Positions 1 to 6,217 of a DNA stretch of 7,876 nt are shown here, in pieces. Under the pieces are notes generated by a model. The model saw only the letters and a program-made list of their open reading frames with translations, searched no databases and was not told where the DNA came from. Origin of the DNA: Pseudomonadota bacterium (GTDB lineage: Bacteria > Pseudomonadota > Gammaproteobacteria > Xanthomonadales > Rhodanobacteraceae). The stretch covers positions 1 through 7,876 of the forward strand of contig JAEZQS010000079.1 of the NCBI GenBank assembly GCA_023412995.1. The letters run 5' to 3'. Position 1 is the first letter of the stretch; each line of letters starts with the position of its first letter. The translations under genes and the position numbers were made by a program.

Positions 1-25
1 AGCCCACCCTGTGGGCGACAGCCCG
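1..25 (+). repeat. REP-like palindrome, cut by the left edge
   Basis: Positions 2-7 (GCCCAC) and 11-16 (GTGGGC) form a perfect 6-bp stem around CCT, followed by GACAGCCCG. This resembles the body of the element read on the other strand at 48-73. The expected GTAGGAG head would lie left of the window, so the copy is partial. Its function is unknown; such elements often sit at gene ends and can stabilise mRNA 3' ends. Confidence 0.5.
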
Positions 26-47
26 ATCTCCGCGCCACTCCGCGGTC

Positions 48-73
48 CGGTCGCGCCCAGGGTGCGCTCCTAC
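48..73 (-). repeat. REP-like palindrome with GTAGGAG head
   Basis: On the minus strand this reads GTAGGAGCGCACCCTGGGCG, then CGACCG. It has a GTAG-type head and an imperfect stem (GCG and CCC pairing with GGG and CGC). It lies tail-to-tail with the partial copy at 1-25, and about 57 bases beyond the stop of the reductase gene, where it could act as a 3' end element. The same head occurs twice near 7841-7865. The REP family assignment rests on the head plus hairpin; no REP transposase gene is present here. Confidence 0.55.
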
Positions 74-130
74 AAAATTAGCGCAGCGGCCCCCCCGCCG
101 ACCATGTGGGAGCCGGCGACCTGGTGGGGC

Positions 131-1180
131 TTACGCGGCCAGGCTCGCGCTGTCGATGACGAAGCGGTAGCGCACGTCGCCCTTGAGCATGCGTTCGTAG
201 GCCTCGTTGATCTCGTCGGCGCGGATCAACTCGATGTCGGCCACGATGCCGTGCTTGGCGCAGAAATCGAGCATCTCCTGCGTCTCTGGAATGCCGCCGA
301 TGAGGGAGCCGGCGATGCTGCGCCGCTTCATGATGAGGTTGAACACGCCGGGCGAGGGATGCGGCGTCGCCGGCGCGCCGACCAGCGTCATGGTGCCGTC
401 ACGCTTCAGCAGCGCGAGGAAGGCATCGAGGTCGTGTGGCGCCGCCACCGTGTTTAGGATGAAATCGAAGCTCTTCGCATGCGCGGCCATTTCGTCGCGG
501 TCGCGCGACACCACCACCTCGTCCGCGCCGAGCTTGCGTGCCTCCTCGCGCTTGGACGCCGACGTGGTGAACGCCACCACGTGCGCGCCGAGTGCGTGCG
601 CCAGCTTGATGCCCATGTGGCCGAGGCCGCCGATGCCGACGATACCCACCTTCTTGCCGGGGCCGACCTTCCAGTGCCGGAGCGGCGACCAGGTGGTGAT
701 GCCGGCGCACAGCAGCGGCGCCACCGCGGCGAGGTCCGCTTCCGGATGGCGGATGTGCAGCACGAAGCGCTGGTCCACCACGATCGCCTGCGAATAGCCG
801 CCCAGCGTGTGGCCCGGCGCGTCCGCGGTGCGGCCGTTGTAGGTGCCGACCATGCCGTCGCAGTAGTTCTCCAGCCCCTCGCCGCATTCGGCGCAATTCC
901 GGCAGCTGTCGACCATGCAGCCGACGCCGACGAGGTCGCCGACCTTGAACGACGTGACGTCCGCGCCGGTTTCCGTCACCCGCCCGACGATCTCGTGGCC
1001 CGGCACGCAGGGAAACAGCGTGCCCGCCCATTCCGCGCGCACCTGGTGCAGGTCGGAATGGCAGACGCCGCAGTAGGCGATCGCAATGCGCACGTCGCCG
1101 GGGCCGGTCTCGCGGCGTGGAATGTCCATCGGGACGAGGGGCTGGTCGCCGGCGTTGGCGCCGTAGGCCTTGATGGTCAT
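131..1180 (-). CDS. yahK: YahK-type zinc-dependent, NADPH-linked aldehyde reductase / alcohol dehydrogenase
   Basis: This 349-residue medium-chain dehydrogenase has the same length as E. coli YahK as I recall it, and near-identical blocks. Family members reduce aldehydes to alcohols in the cytosol with NADPH. Visible residues: catalytic zinc ligands C40 (in CGVCHSD), H62-E63 (GHE) and C158; structural zinc cysteines C93, C96, C99 and C107; and a Rossmann motif G182-I-G-G-L-G187. The residues after the second Rossmann strand (FTTSASKR) fit NADP rather than NAD, which would prefer an acidic residue there. The start is the ATG at 1180: AAGGAG lies 8 bases upstream and the MTIKAYGA start matches the family; the open frame continues upstream but without homology. 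It is transcribed divergently from the channel gene. The precise physiological aldehyde cannot be read from the sequence. Confidence 0.93.
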   Translation of the reverse strand: MTIKAYGANAGDQPLVPMDIPRRETGPGDVRIAIAYCGVCHSDLHQVRAEWAGTLFPCVPGHEIVGRVTETGADVTSFKVGDLVGVGCMVDSCRNCAECGEGLENYCDGMVGTYNGRTADAPGHTLGGYSQAIVVDQRFVLHIRHPEADLAAVAPLLCAGITTWSPLRHWKVGPGKKVGIVGIGGLGHMGIKLAHALGAHVVAFTTSASKREEARKLGADEVVVSRDRDEMAAHAKSFDFILNTVAAPHDLDAFLALLKRDGTMTLVGAPATPHPSPGVFNLIMKRRSIAGSLIGGIPETQEMLDFCAKHGIVADIELIRADEINEAYERMLKGDVRYRFVIDSASLAA

Positions 1181-1380
1181 TGGGGTAACTCCTTCGAGGG
1201 GACTGCGCGCAGAGTGGCACAAGGCGGCCCGCATGCGTTGACCGGCGCACGTGGTGCACCTGCAGCGTTCAGGGAATTTCGACCACTTTCGAGCTGAAGT
1301 CCCGAGCCGTGAAACCTCCTGCCGGCCAATTAAACGCTTCCCTGCGGCTCTCCCCTGCCACTCCGCCACCACCGCGCGGG
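1181..1380. promoter_or_regulatory. Divergent intergenic region, probable promoter/operator area for the reductase gene
   Basis: No gene is supported here. Symmetric or repeated words include CACGTG (1248-1253) next to the perfect palindrome GGTGCACC (1252-1259), and TTTCGA twice (1277-1282 and 1287-1292), spaced exactly 10 bp. I could not place a convincing -10/-35 pair for the reductase gene. The repeats could be regulator half-sites, but that is only inference. Confidence 0.25.
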
Positions 1381-1416
1381 TTGTGCCCTCGCCTGCAGCC
1401 GCTACCCTGTCAGGCA
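1381..1416 (+). promoter_or_regulatory. Probable promoter of the channel gene giving a leaderless mRNA
   Basis: TTGTGC (1381-1386), a 16-bp spacer and TACCCT (1403-1408) make a plausible sigma-70 promoter. Transcription would start 6-8 bases after the -10, at 1414-1416, which is the ATG itself. No Shine-Dalgarno sequence is seen before that ATG, consistent with a leaderless transcript. Confidence 0.45.
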
Positions 1417-2741
1417 TGCAGGACCTCGTCCAGTCGTATCTCGTGCAGCCGCTCGCCGGCGTGCCGTACGCGTCCGTCGCCATCGCCGTGGTGGCGCTGG
1501 CGCTCATCGCCTGGCTTGCCAACTGGCTGACCCGGCGCGTACTGCTGGTGCTGGTCGCGCGGATGGCGCGTGCATCGCCCGGCCGGTGGGACGATGCGAT
1601 CCTCGGCCGCGGCGTGCTCGCGCGCCTCGCCCATGTGGTGCCCGCACTGGTCGTGCTGGGCGGCATCGCGCTGGTGCCGGGCGTGCCGGAGTGGCTCGAC
1701 GACGTGGTGCGCAACGTCGCCCGCGCCTACATCGCGCTGACCCTGGCTCTGATGCTCGGCAACCTGCTCGATGCGACCAACGACATCTACGAGCAGACCA
1801 GCCCGCACGCCGTGCGGCGTCCGATCAAGGGCTACCTGCAGCTGGTCAAGATCGGCATCGCCATCGTCGCCGTGGTGCTCATCGTCGCCGCGCTCGTCGG
1901 CCAGTCGCCGCTGGTGCTGCTGACCGGCCTCGGCGCGATGACCGCGGTGCTGCTGCTGGTGTTCAAGGACACCCTGCTCTCGCTGGTCGCGAGCGTGCAG
2001 CTGTCCAGCAACGACATGCTGCGCATGGGCGACTGGATCGAGATGCCGAGCCAGAACACCGACGGCGACGTGATCGACATCAGCCTGCACACCGTCAAGG
2101 TGCGCAACTGGGACAAGACCATCAGCACCATTCCGACGTGGACGCTGATCAACGAGAGCTTCCGCAACTGGCGCGGCATGCAGGAATCGGGCGGGCGCCG
2201 CATCAAGCGCGCGCTGCTGATCGACCAGACATCGGTGCGCTTCCTGGGTCCCGAAGAACGCCAGCGCCTGCGCCGCATCGCCCTGATCGACGACTACCTC
2301 GACCGGAAGCAGGTGGAACTGGCGGAGTACAACGCCCGCCTCGAAGCGGCGGGCAAGGACCCCGTCAACAACCGCCGCGCGACCAACCTCGGCACCTTCC
2401 GCGCTTACGTCACCGCGTATCTGCGCGCCCACCCCGGCGTCGCGCAGGACATGACCCTCATCGTGCGCCAGCTCGACCCCGCCCCCACCGGCCTGCCACT
2501 GCAGGTGTACTGCTTCTCCGCCGACGTGCGCTGGAGCGCCTACGAAGACCTCGCCGGCGACATCTTCGACCACCTGCTGGCCGTGCTGCCGGAGTTCGGG
2601 CTGCGGCTGTACCAGGCGCCGGGTGGGGCGGATGTGGCGGAGGCGATCGGGCGGTTGGCGGACGGCCGGGACCTGGATCGCGATGGCAGCGTCGACGCCG
2701 GGACGCCGGGTGGCGACGCACGGTCCGCCAGAATCCGCTAG
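1416..2741 (+). CDS. ybdG: YbdG-type mechanosensitive ion channel (MscS superfamily)
   Basis: This 441-residue inner-membrane protein has the MscS fold of the YbdG/MscM type. Such channels open under membrane tension and release solutes during osmotic downshift. Hydrophobic segments lie near residues 17-38, 71-90, 101-118 and 144-161. The pore-lining helix and start of the cytoplasmic vestibule follow at 163-198 (GLGAMTAVLLLVFKDTLL then VQLSSNDML). The blocks GDWIEMP (205-211), KVRNWD (228-233), TIPTWTL (238-244) and ASGGRRIKR-like SGGRRIKR closely match E. coli YbdG. The start is the ATG at 1416 because the protein then begins MQDL like YbdG; the frame is open further upstream without homology. 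YbdG of E. coli has about 415 residues; the extra C-terminal tail holds an EF-hand-like stretch (D419, D421, D423, G424, V426, D427). The gene converges on the histidine kinase gene. Confidence 0.92.
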   Translation: MQDLVQSYLVQPLAGVPYASVAIAVVALALIAWLANWLTRRVLLVLVARMARASPGRWDDAILGRGVLARLAHVVPALVVLGGIALVPGVPEWLDDVVRNVARAYIALTLALMLGNLLDATNDIYEQTSPHAVRRPIKGYLQLVKIGIAIVAVVLIVAALVGQSPLVLLTGLGAMTAVLLLVFKDTLLSLVASVQLSSNDMLRMGDWIEMPSQNTDGDVIDISLHTVKVRNWDKTISTIPTWTLINESFRNWRGMQESGGRRIKRALLIDQTSVRFLGPEERQRLRRIALIDDYLDRKQVELAEYNARLEAAGKDPVNNRRATNLGTFRAYVTAYLRAHPGVAQDMTLIVRQLDPAPTGLPLQVYCFSADVRWSAYEDLAGDIFDHLLAVLPEFGLRLYQAPGGADVAEAIGRLADGRDLDRDGSVDAGTPGGDARSARIR

Positions 2742-2822
2742 CGCGCGCATGGCATTCGTCGCGGCCACTCACGGTCGCTGCGTGACGTCCCGGGCAGCAC
2801 CGGCCACCCGATTCGCCCTCCG
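2742..2822. other. Convergent intergenic spacer with a small hairpin
   Basis: This follows the channel stop. TCACG (2769-2773) and CGTGA (2781-2785) form a 5-bp stem with a 7-base loop, too weak and without a T-run to be called a terminator. Nothing else is recognised. Confidence 0.3.
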
Positions 2823-2897
2823 AAATGGTGCCGGGGACAATTCAAAATGGTGCCAGGGACAATTTCGGCCCGTGGAAATTGTCCCTAACACCATTTT
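2823..2897. repeat. Three-copy palindromic element cluster (two direct, one inverted)
   Basis: A 20-23 base unit with core TGGTGCC(G/A)GGGACAATT occurs at 2823-2842 and 2844-2866, and inverted at 2875-2897. Copies two and three agree at 21 of 23 positions and can fold into a long hairpin with an 8-base loop (2867-2874) and a 2-base internal mismatch. The cluster sits between two convergent genes, so it may serve both as an end-of-transcript structure. Its base composition is more AT-rich than the surroundings. It looks like a mobilised small palindromic element (REP/MITE-like); no associated transposase is in the window. Confidence 0.7.
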
Positions 2898-2969
2898 GGC
2901 GGCTGGTGATGCGGATGGGCGGACGCGCGCCGGCCGGCCGGGGCCGTGCGGCCGTCGATCACGGGGTTG

Positions 2970-2984
2970 TGAGCGCCGCGCTCA
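2970..2984 (-). terminator. Hairpin overlapping the histidine kinase stop codon
   Basis: TGAGCGC and GCGCTCA flank a single base, so the RNA can fold a 6-bp stem with a 3-base loop. The stop codon TGA (2984-2982) is inside the left arm. No U-run follows, so it is at best a weak terminator or an mRNA 3' stabiliser. Confidence 0.3.
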
Positions 2985-4544
2985 GATCCGGCTGAGGATG
3001 TCCTGCACCGCGGCGAACGCGACGGGTTTCACGAGGTGGAAGTCGAAGCCGGCGACCTGGGTGCGGCGCTTGTCTTCCTCGCTGCCGAGGCCGGTGACGG
3101 CGACCAGCACGGTGTCGGCGTGGCCGGGATCGGCGCGGAGCCGGCGGGCGATCTCGTGGCCGTCCATTTCAGGCAGGCCGATGTCGCAGACGATCGCGGT
3201 GGGCGCGAACTCGGTGGCCGCGCGCAGGGCTTCCTCGCCGCTGTACTCCACGCGCGTCTCGTAACCGTCCAGGCGCAGGGCGATCGCCAGCGAATCGGCG
3301 GCGTCGACGTTGTCGTCGATCACCAGCACGCGCGGGCGCGCACGCACCGGACCGGCGGGCGCTTCCGCCTGCGGCGCGCCGGCCGCCGGCAGGGAGACGG
3401 ACCGCAGTCGCAGCGTGAACGTACTGCCCTGGTTGGGTCCGGCGCTTTCGGCCTTCACGCTGCCGCCGTGCAGGTCCATCAGGCGACGCACCAGGGAGAG
3501 GCCGATCCCGAGGCCGCCCTGGGACTGGTCGCGCGTGTTGTCCACCTGCGCGAACATGTCGAAGACGTGCTCGAGCATGTGCGCCGGAATGCCGACGCCG
3601 TTGTCGCGTACCCGCACCACCGCATCCTCGCCTTCGACGGACAGCGTCACCTCGATGAGGCCGCCGGGCGGCGTGTACTTGGTGGCGTTGTTGACGAGGT
3701 TGCCGAGTACCTGCGCCAGGCGCAGCGGGTCGCCCAGCGCGCCCACCGGCTCCGGCGGCAGCTGTACGCTCACGCGGTGGCCGGCCGCGCTGAGCAGCGG
3801 CTCACTGCCTTCGAGGGCGGATTCGACGACGCGGCGCAGGTCCACGATTTCGCGCTGCAGCATCACCTTGCCGGTGGCGATGCGCGAGACATCCAGCAGG
3901 TCGTCGATCAGCTTGACCAGCAGGGTCAACTGCCGCTGCATCATCGTGCGCACGCCGATCGCCTGCGGGCCGTCGCCGGGGATGCGCGCCAGCACGTCGA
4001 GCCCCGTGCGGATCGGCGCGAGCGGGTTGCGCAGCTCGTGGGCCAGCGTGGCCAGGAATTCGTCCTTGCGGCGATCGGCATCGCGCAGGGCGCGGCTGGC
4101 CAGCCGCAGTTCCGCCATCTGGTCGCGGATGTCGTACTGGCGCATGCGGGCGCGCAGGGCGGCATTCACGCCGCTGGCGAGGGAGCGGGTGGAAACGGGG
4201 CGGTCGAGCAGCGTCAGGTTGGTGAAGGCATCGAGCGCCTTGCCCATGGCGGGGGAAGGCTGGCGGTCCGGCATGAGCAGGATGACCGGCACGTCCGACC
4301 AGCCCGGCTGCCGCGCGATGGCGGTGAACACCTGTTCGATGCCGGGCGTGACCAGCGCGACGTCGGTCAGCAGTACCGCGCCCACGCCGGCCTCGATGGC
4401 GCTGGCCAGCGCGGGCAATTCCGCGAACGCCTCGCAGGCGATTCCGACGGTAGCCAGCAGCGCGCACGTCACTTCGCCATCGCGCCGCGTGGGCGCAGCC
4501 AGCAGGACGCGCGCTTCCCGTGCCGGAGAGGGTTCAGGCGCCAT
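2982..4544 (-). CDS. Hybrid sensor histidine kinase with N-terminal pseudo-receiver and C-terminal receiver
   Basis: This 520-residue, apparently cytosolic kinase has no transmembrane segment or signal peptide. Residues about 12-130 look like a receiver fold but lack the acidic pair, the conserved Thr and the Lys. A HisKA domain follows with the H-box around H169 (FLATLAHELRNPL), then an ATPase domain with N-box (NLVNNATKYT, 282-291), G1 box (DNGVGIP, 314-320) and G2 box (GLGIGLS, 344-350). An Ala/Pro linker leads to an intact receiver at about 404-520: D410-D411, phospho-acceptor D454, T484 and K506. The chosen ATG at 4544 overlaps the end of the KaiC-like gene by 11 bases (ATGGCGCCTGA); a GTG at 4562 in the same frame is less likely, having no ribosome site. 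The overlap implies translational coupling and a shared pathway. There is no DNA-binding output, so phosphotransfer probably goes to a protein encoded elsewhere, or the receiver tunes the kinase itself. Confidence 0.9.
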   Translation of the reverse strand: MAPEPSPAREARVLLAAPTRRDGEVTCALLATVGIACEAFAELPALASAIEAGVGAVLLTDVALVTPGIEQVFTAIARQPGWSDVPVILLMPDRQPSPAMGKALDAFTNLTLLDRPVSTRSLASGVNAALRARMRQYDIRDQMAELRLASRALRDADRRKDEFLATLAHELRNPLAPIRTGLDVLARIPGDGPQAIGVRTMMQRQLTLLVKLIDDLLDVSRIATGKVMLQREIVDLRRVVESALEGSEPLLSAAGHRVSVQLPPEPVGALGDPLRLAQVLGNLVNNATKYTPPGGLIEVTLSVEGEDAVVRVRDNGVGIPAHMLEHVFDMFAQVDNTRDQSQGGLGIGLSLVRRLMDLHGGSVKAESAGPNQGSTFTLRLRSVSLPAAGAPQAEAPAGPVRARPRVLVIDDNVDAADSLAIALRLDGYETRVEYSGEEALRAATEFAPTAIVCDIGLPEMDGHEIARRLRADPGHADTVLVAVTGLGSEEDKRRTQVAGFDFHLVKPVAFAAVQDILSRI

Positions 4545-6042
4545 CGAGCGACAGGCCTGCACGCACTTCGGACAGGGGCGACCCGGCCGCGTCGACCGGC
4601 ACGCCCGTCAGGACTCCGCGCAGGCCGACCAGCGGCTCGCCGAGGTGGATGCCTTCGGAGTCGAACCAGAGCTCGCGGATGGATTCCTCGTGCGGCCCGC
4701 TGCGCTTCTTGATGGTGGCGATGGATTTCTTGATCCGCCCGGCATGTTCGAAGAAGCGCAGCAGCACGACCGTGTCGGCGAGGTAGCTGGTATCCACCGG
4801 CGAGGGCATGGCCGACCCCACCATCCCTCGCTGGGCCGAAACGAGGAGCGTGGTGACACCCTGGTTGTTGAGGTAGGACAGCAGCTCGCGCAACTGGATC
4901 ATCAGCGACTCGCCGTCGGGCATCGCGTTGAGATAGCCGTTGAGGCTGTCGATGATCACCACCCGCGCGCGGTCGCGTTCGACCGATTCGCACACGAGCT
5001 GTGCAAACTCGCCAGGCGAAACCTGGGTCGGGTCCACCTGGCGGACCATGATCTGCCCCGGCCCCCGCCCTTCATCGATGTCCACGCCGAGGCCGGCAGC
5101 CCGCGCCAGCAGGATGCCCTTGCCCTCCTCGAACGAAAACACGGCCGCATGGTCGCCCCGCTTCGTGGCGGCGGCTGCAAATTGCAGGGTGATGCTCGAT
5201 TTGCCGACACCCGGCGGGCCCACCATGAGGGTGGCGGTACCGCGGTCGGCGCCGCCGCCGAGCAAGGCATCGAGCTCGGCGATGCCGCTGGAAATCACGT
5301 CGCGATCGAACGGTCTGCCATGCTCGGCCGCCGCCAGCCGCGGGTACACGGCCAGTCCGCCGCGCCGCAGCGAAAGGTCCTGGTAGCCGCTGCGGAAGTC
5401 GCTGCCGCGGAATTTGACCACCTGCAACTTGCGCACGGCGCGGCCGTATTCCGGCGCTCGCTGGTCCATCGAGATCACGCCGTGCGCGATGCTCTGCAAC
5501 TGCAGGTCCGGGCCTTCCGCCGTGCGGTCGTCCAGCAGCAGGACGGTGCACTGGCGCCCATGGAAATATTGCTTCAGGGCGAGGATCTGGCGCCGGTAGC
5601 GCAACGAACTCTGCGCCAGCAGCCGCAGCTCCGAGAGCGAATCGAACACCATGCGGCTCGGCTGGTGGCGCTCGACCGCGTCGAGTACCCGGCGCGTCGT
5701 GCGGGTGAGTTCGACCTCGGAGGGGTGGTACATCGTCAGCTCCTGGTCCGCGGCCAGCTCGCTCTCGTCGGAGATGACTTCGACGATCTCGATGCCGTCC
5801 AGCGACCAGCCATGCGACTGCGCACCGGCGACCAGTTCGTCGCGGGTTTCCGACAGTGTCACGTAGAGGCACCGCTCGCCGCCGCGCACCCCCTCGAGCA
5901 GGTACTGCAGGGCCAGCGTCGTCTTGCCTGCGCCAGGGTTGCCGTCGATCAGGTAGAAGCGGCCAGCGAGCAGGCCGCCATGCAGCACCTCGTCGAGCCC
6001 GGGCACGCCGGTGCGCGAGCGTTGGCCAACGCCTTGTTCCAT
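4534..6042 (-). CDS. KaiC-like double-domain RecA/RAD55-type ATPase
   Basis: This 502-residue protein has two tandem KaiC domains. Domain 1 (about 5-235) has Walker A GNPGAGKT (34-41), a TLSET segment (62-66) where KaiC has its catalytic Glu pair, and a Walker B-like MVFDSLSELR (131-140). Domain 2 (about 245-480) has Walker A GPPGVGKS (275-282), FEE with E305-E306, and Walker B VVIIDSLNGY (361-370). Cyanobacterial KaiC is a hexameric clock ATPase/autokinase; the proteobacterial relatives are mostly uncharacterised and some are linked to stress signalling. By hand alignment, KaiC S431 matches S419 but T432 is Y420, so the classical two-site phosphorylation cycle is unlikely to be conserved. 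The start at 6042 has GAGGA four bases upstream; a longer frame to 6117 lacks homology. It is the first gene of a unit with the overlapping histidine kinase, and no kaiA or kaiB is nearby. Confidence 0.92.
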   Translation of the reverse strand: MEQGVGQRSRTGVPGLDEVLHGGLLAGRFYLIDGNPGAGKTTLALQYLLEGVRGGERCLYVTLSETRDELVAGAQSHGWSLDGIEIVEVISDESELAADQELTMYHPSEVELTRTTRRVLDAVERHQPSRMVFDSLSELRLLAQSSLRYRRQILALKQYFHGRQCTVLLLDDRTAEGPDLQLQSIAHGVISMDQRAPEYGRAVRKLQVVKFRGSDFRSGYQDLSLRRGGLAVYPRLAAAEHGRPFDRDVISSGIAELDALLGGGADRGTATLMVGPPGVGKSSITLQFAAAATKRGDHAAVFSFEEGKGILLARAAGLGVDIDEGRGPGQIMVRQVDPTQVSPGEFAQLVCESVERDRARVVIIDSLNGYLNAMPDGESLMIQLRELLSYLNNQGVTTLLVSAQRGMVGSAMPSPVDTSYLADTVVLLRFFEHAGRIKKSIATIKKRSGPHEESIRELWFDSEGIHLGEPLVGLRGVLTGVPVDAAGSPLSEVRAGLSLDGA

Positions 6043-6095
6043 GGTGTCCTCGCGATGGGATGACGGCCCAGCCAGCCTGCAGCGTGGGCACGCCA

Positions 6096-6142
6096 AGTGT
6101 ATGACGTGCCGGGGCATTTCGATGAATGGCGGATTTATCCGC
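6096..6142 (-). promoter_or_regulatory. Possible promoter/operator of the kaiC-like operon
   Basis: On the minus strand TACACT (6101-6096) could be a -10, but the -35 region is poor. Just upstream is a perfect small palindrome GCGGAT-TT-ATCCGC (6129-6142), in a locally AT-richer patch, that could be an activator or repressor site. Both are weak calls based on position and symmetry only. Confidence 0.25.
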
Positions 6143-6173
6143 AGGCAAGCCGCGGGCCCGGCGGGTCGGGCCG

Positions 6174-6190
6174 AAACCCCTCGTCCGGGG
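6174..6190 (-). terminator. Weak hairpin downstream of the symporter gene
   Basis: On the minus strand CCCC and GGGG (6190-6187 and 6180-6177) enclose six bases and are followed by TTT. The stem is only 4 bp, so this is a marginal terminator candidate between gltS and the kaiC-like gene. Confidence 0.2.
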
Positions 6191-6217
6191 GCGCGAAGAT
6201 GCGCCGCCGGCCCGGGC

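Noticed and set aside
1251..1415. Upstream extension of the channel frame (55 extra residues)
   Set aside because: Homology to YbdG begins exactly at the ATG at 1416, and a promoter-like element lies inside the extension.
1181..1714. Upstream extension of the reductase frame (178 extra residues)
   Set aside because: It runs antisense into the channel gene, has no family likeness, and a strong ribosome site marks the ATG at 1180.
2844..2897. CRISPR-like repeat array
   Set aside because: There are only three units, one inverted, with spacers of 1 and 8 bases; this is a palindromic element cluster and no cas genes are present.
3310..6063. A 917-residue open frame on the plus strand across the kinase and KaiC-like genes
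   Set aside because: It is antisense to two clearly recognisable genes, its translation is low-complexity (Arg, Ala, Ser, His rich) and it matches no family. Long antisense frames are expected at this GC content.
6129..6142. Terminator of gltS
   Set aside because: The palindrome has only a 2-base centre, sits over 70 bases after the stop and has no following T-run; an operator is a better guess.
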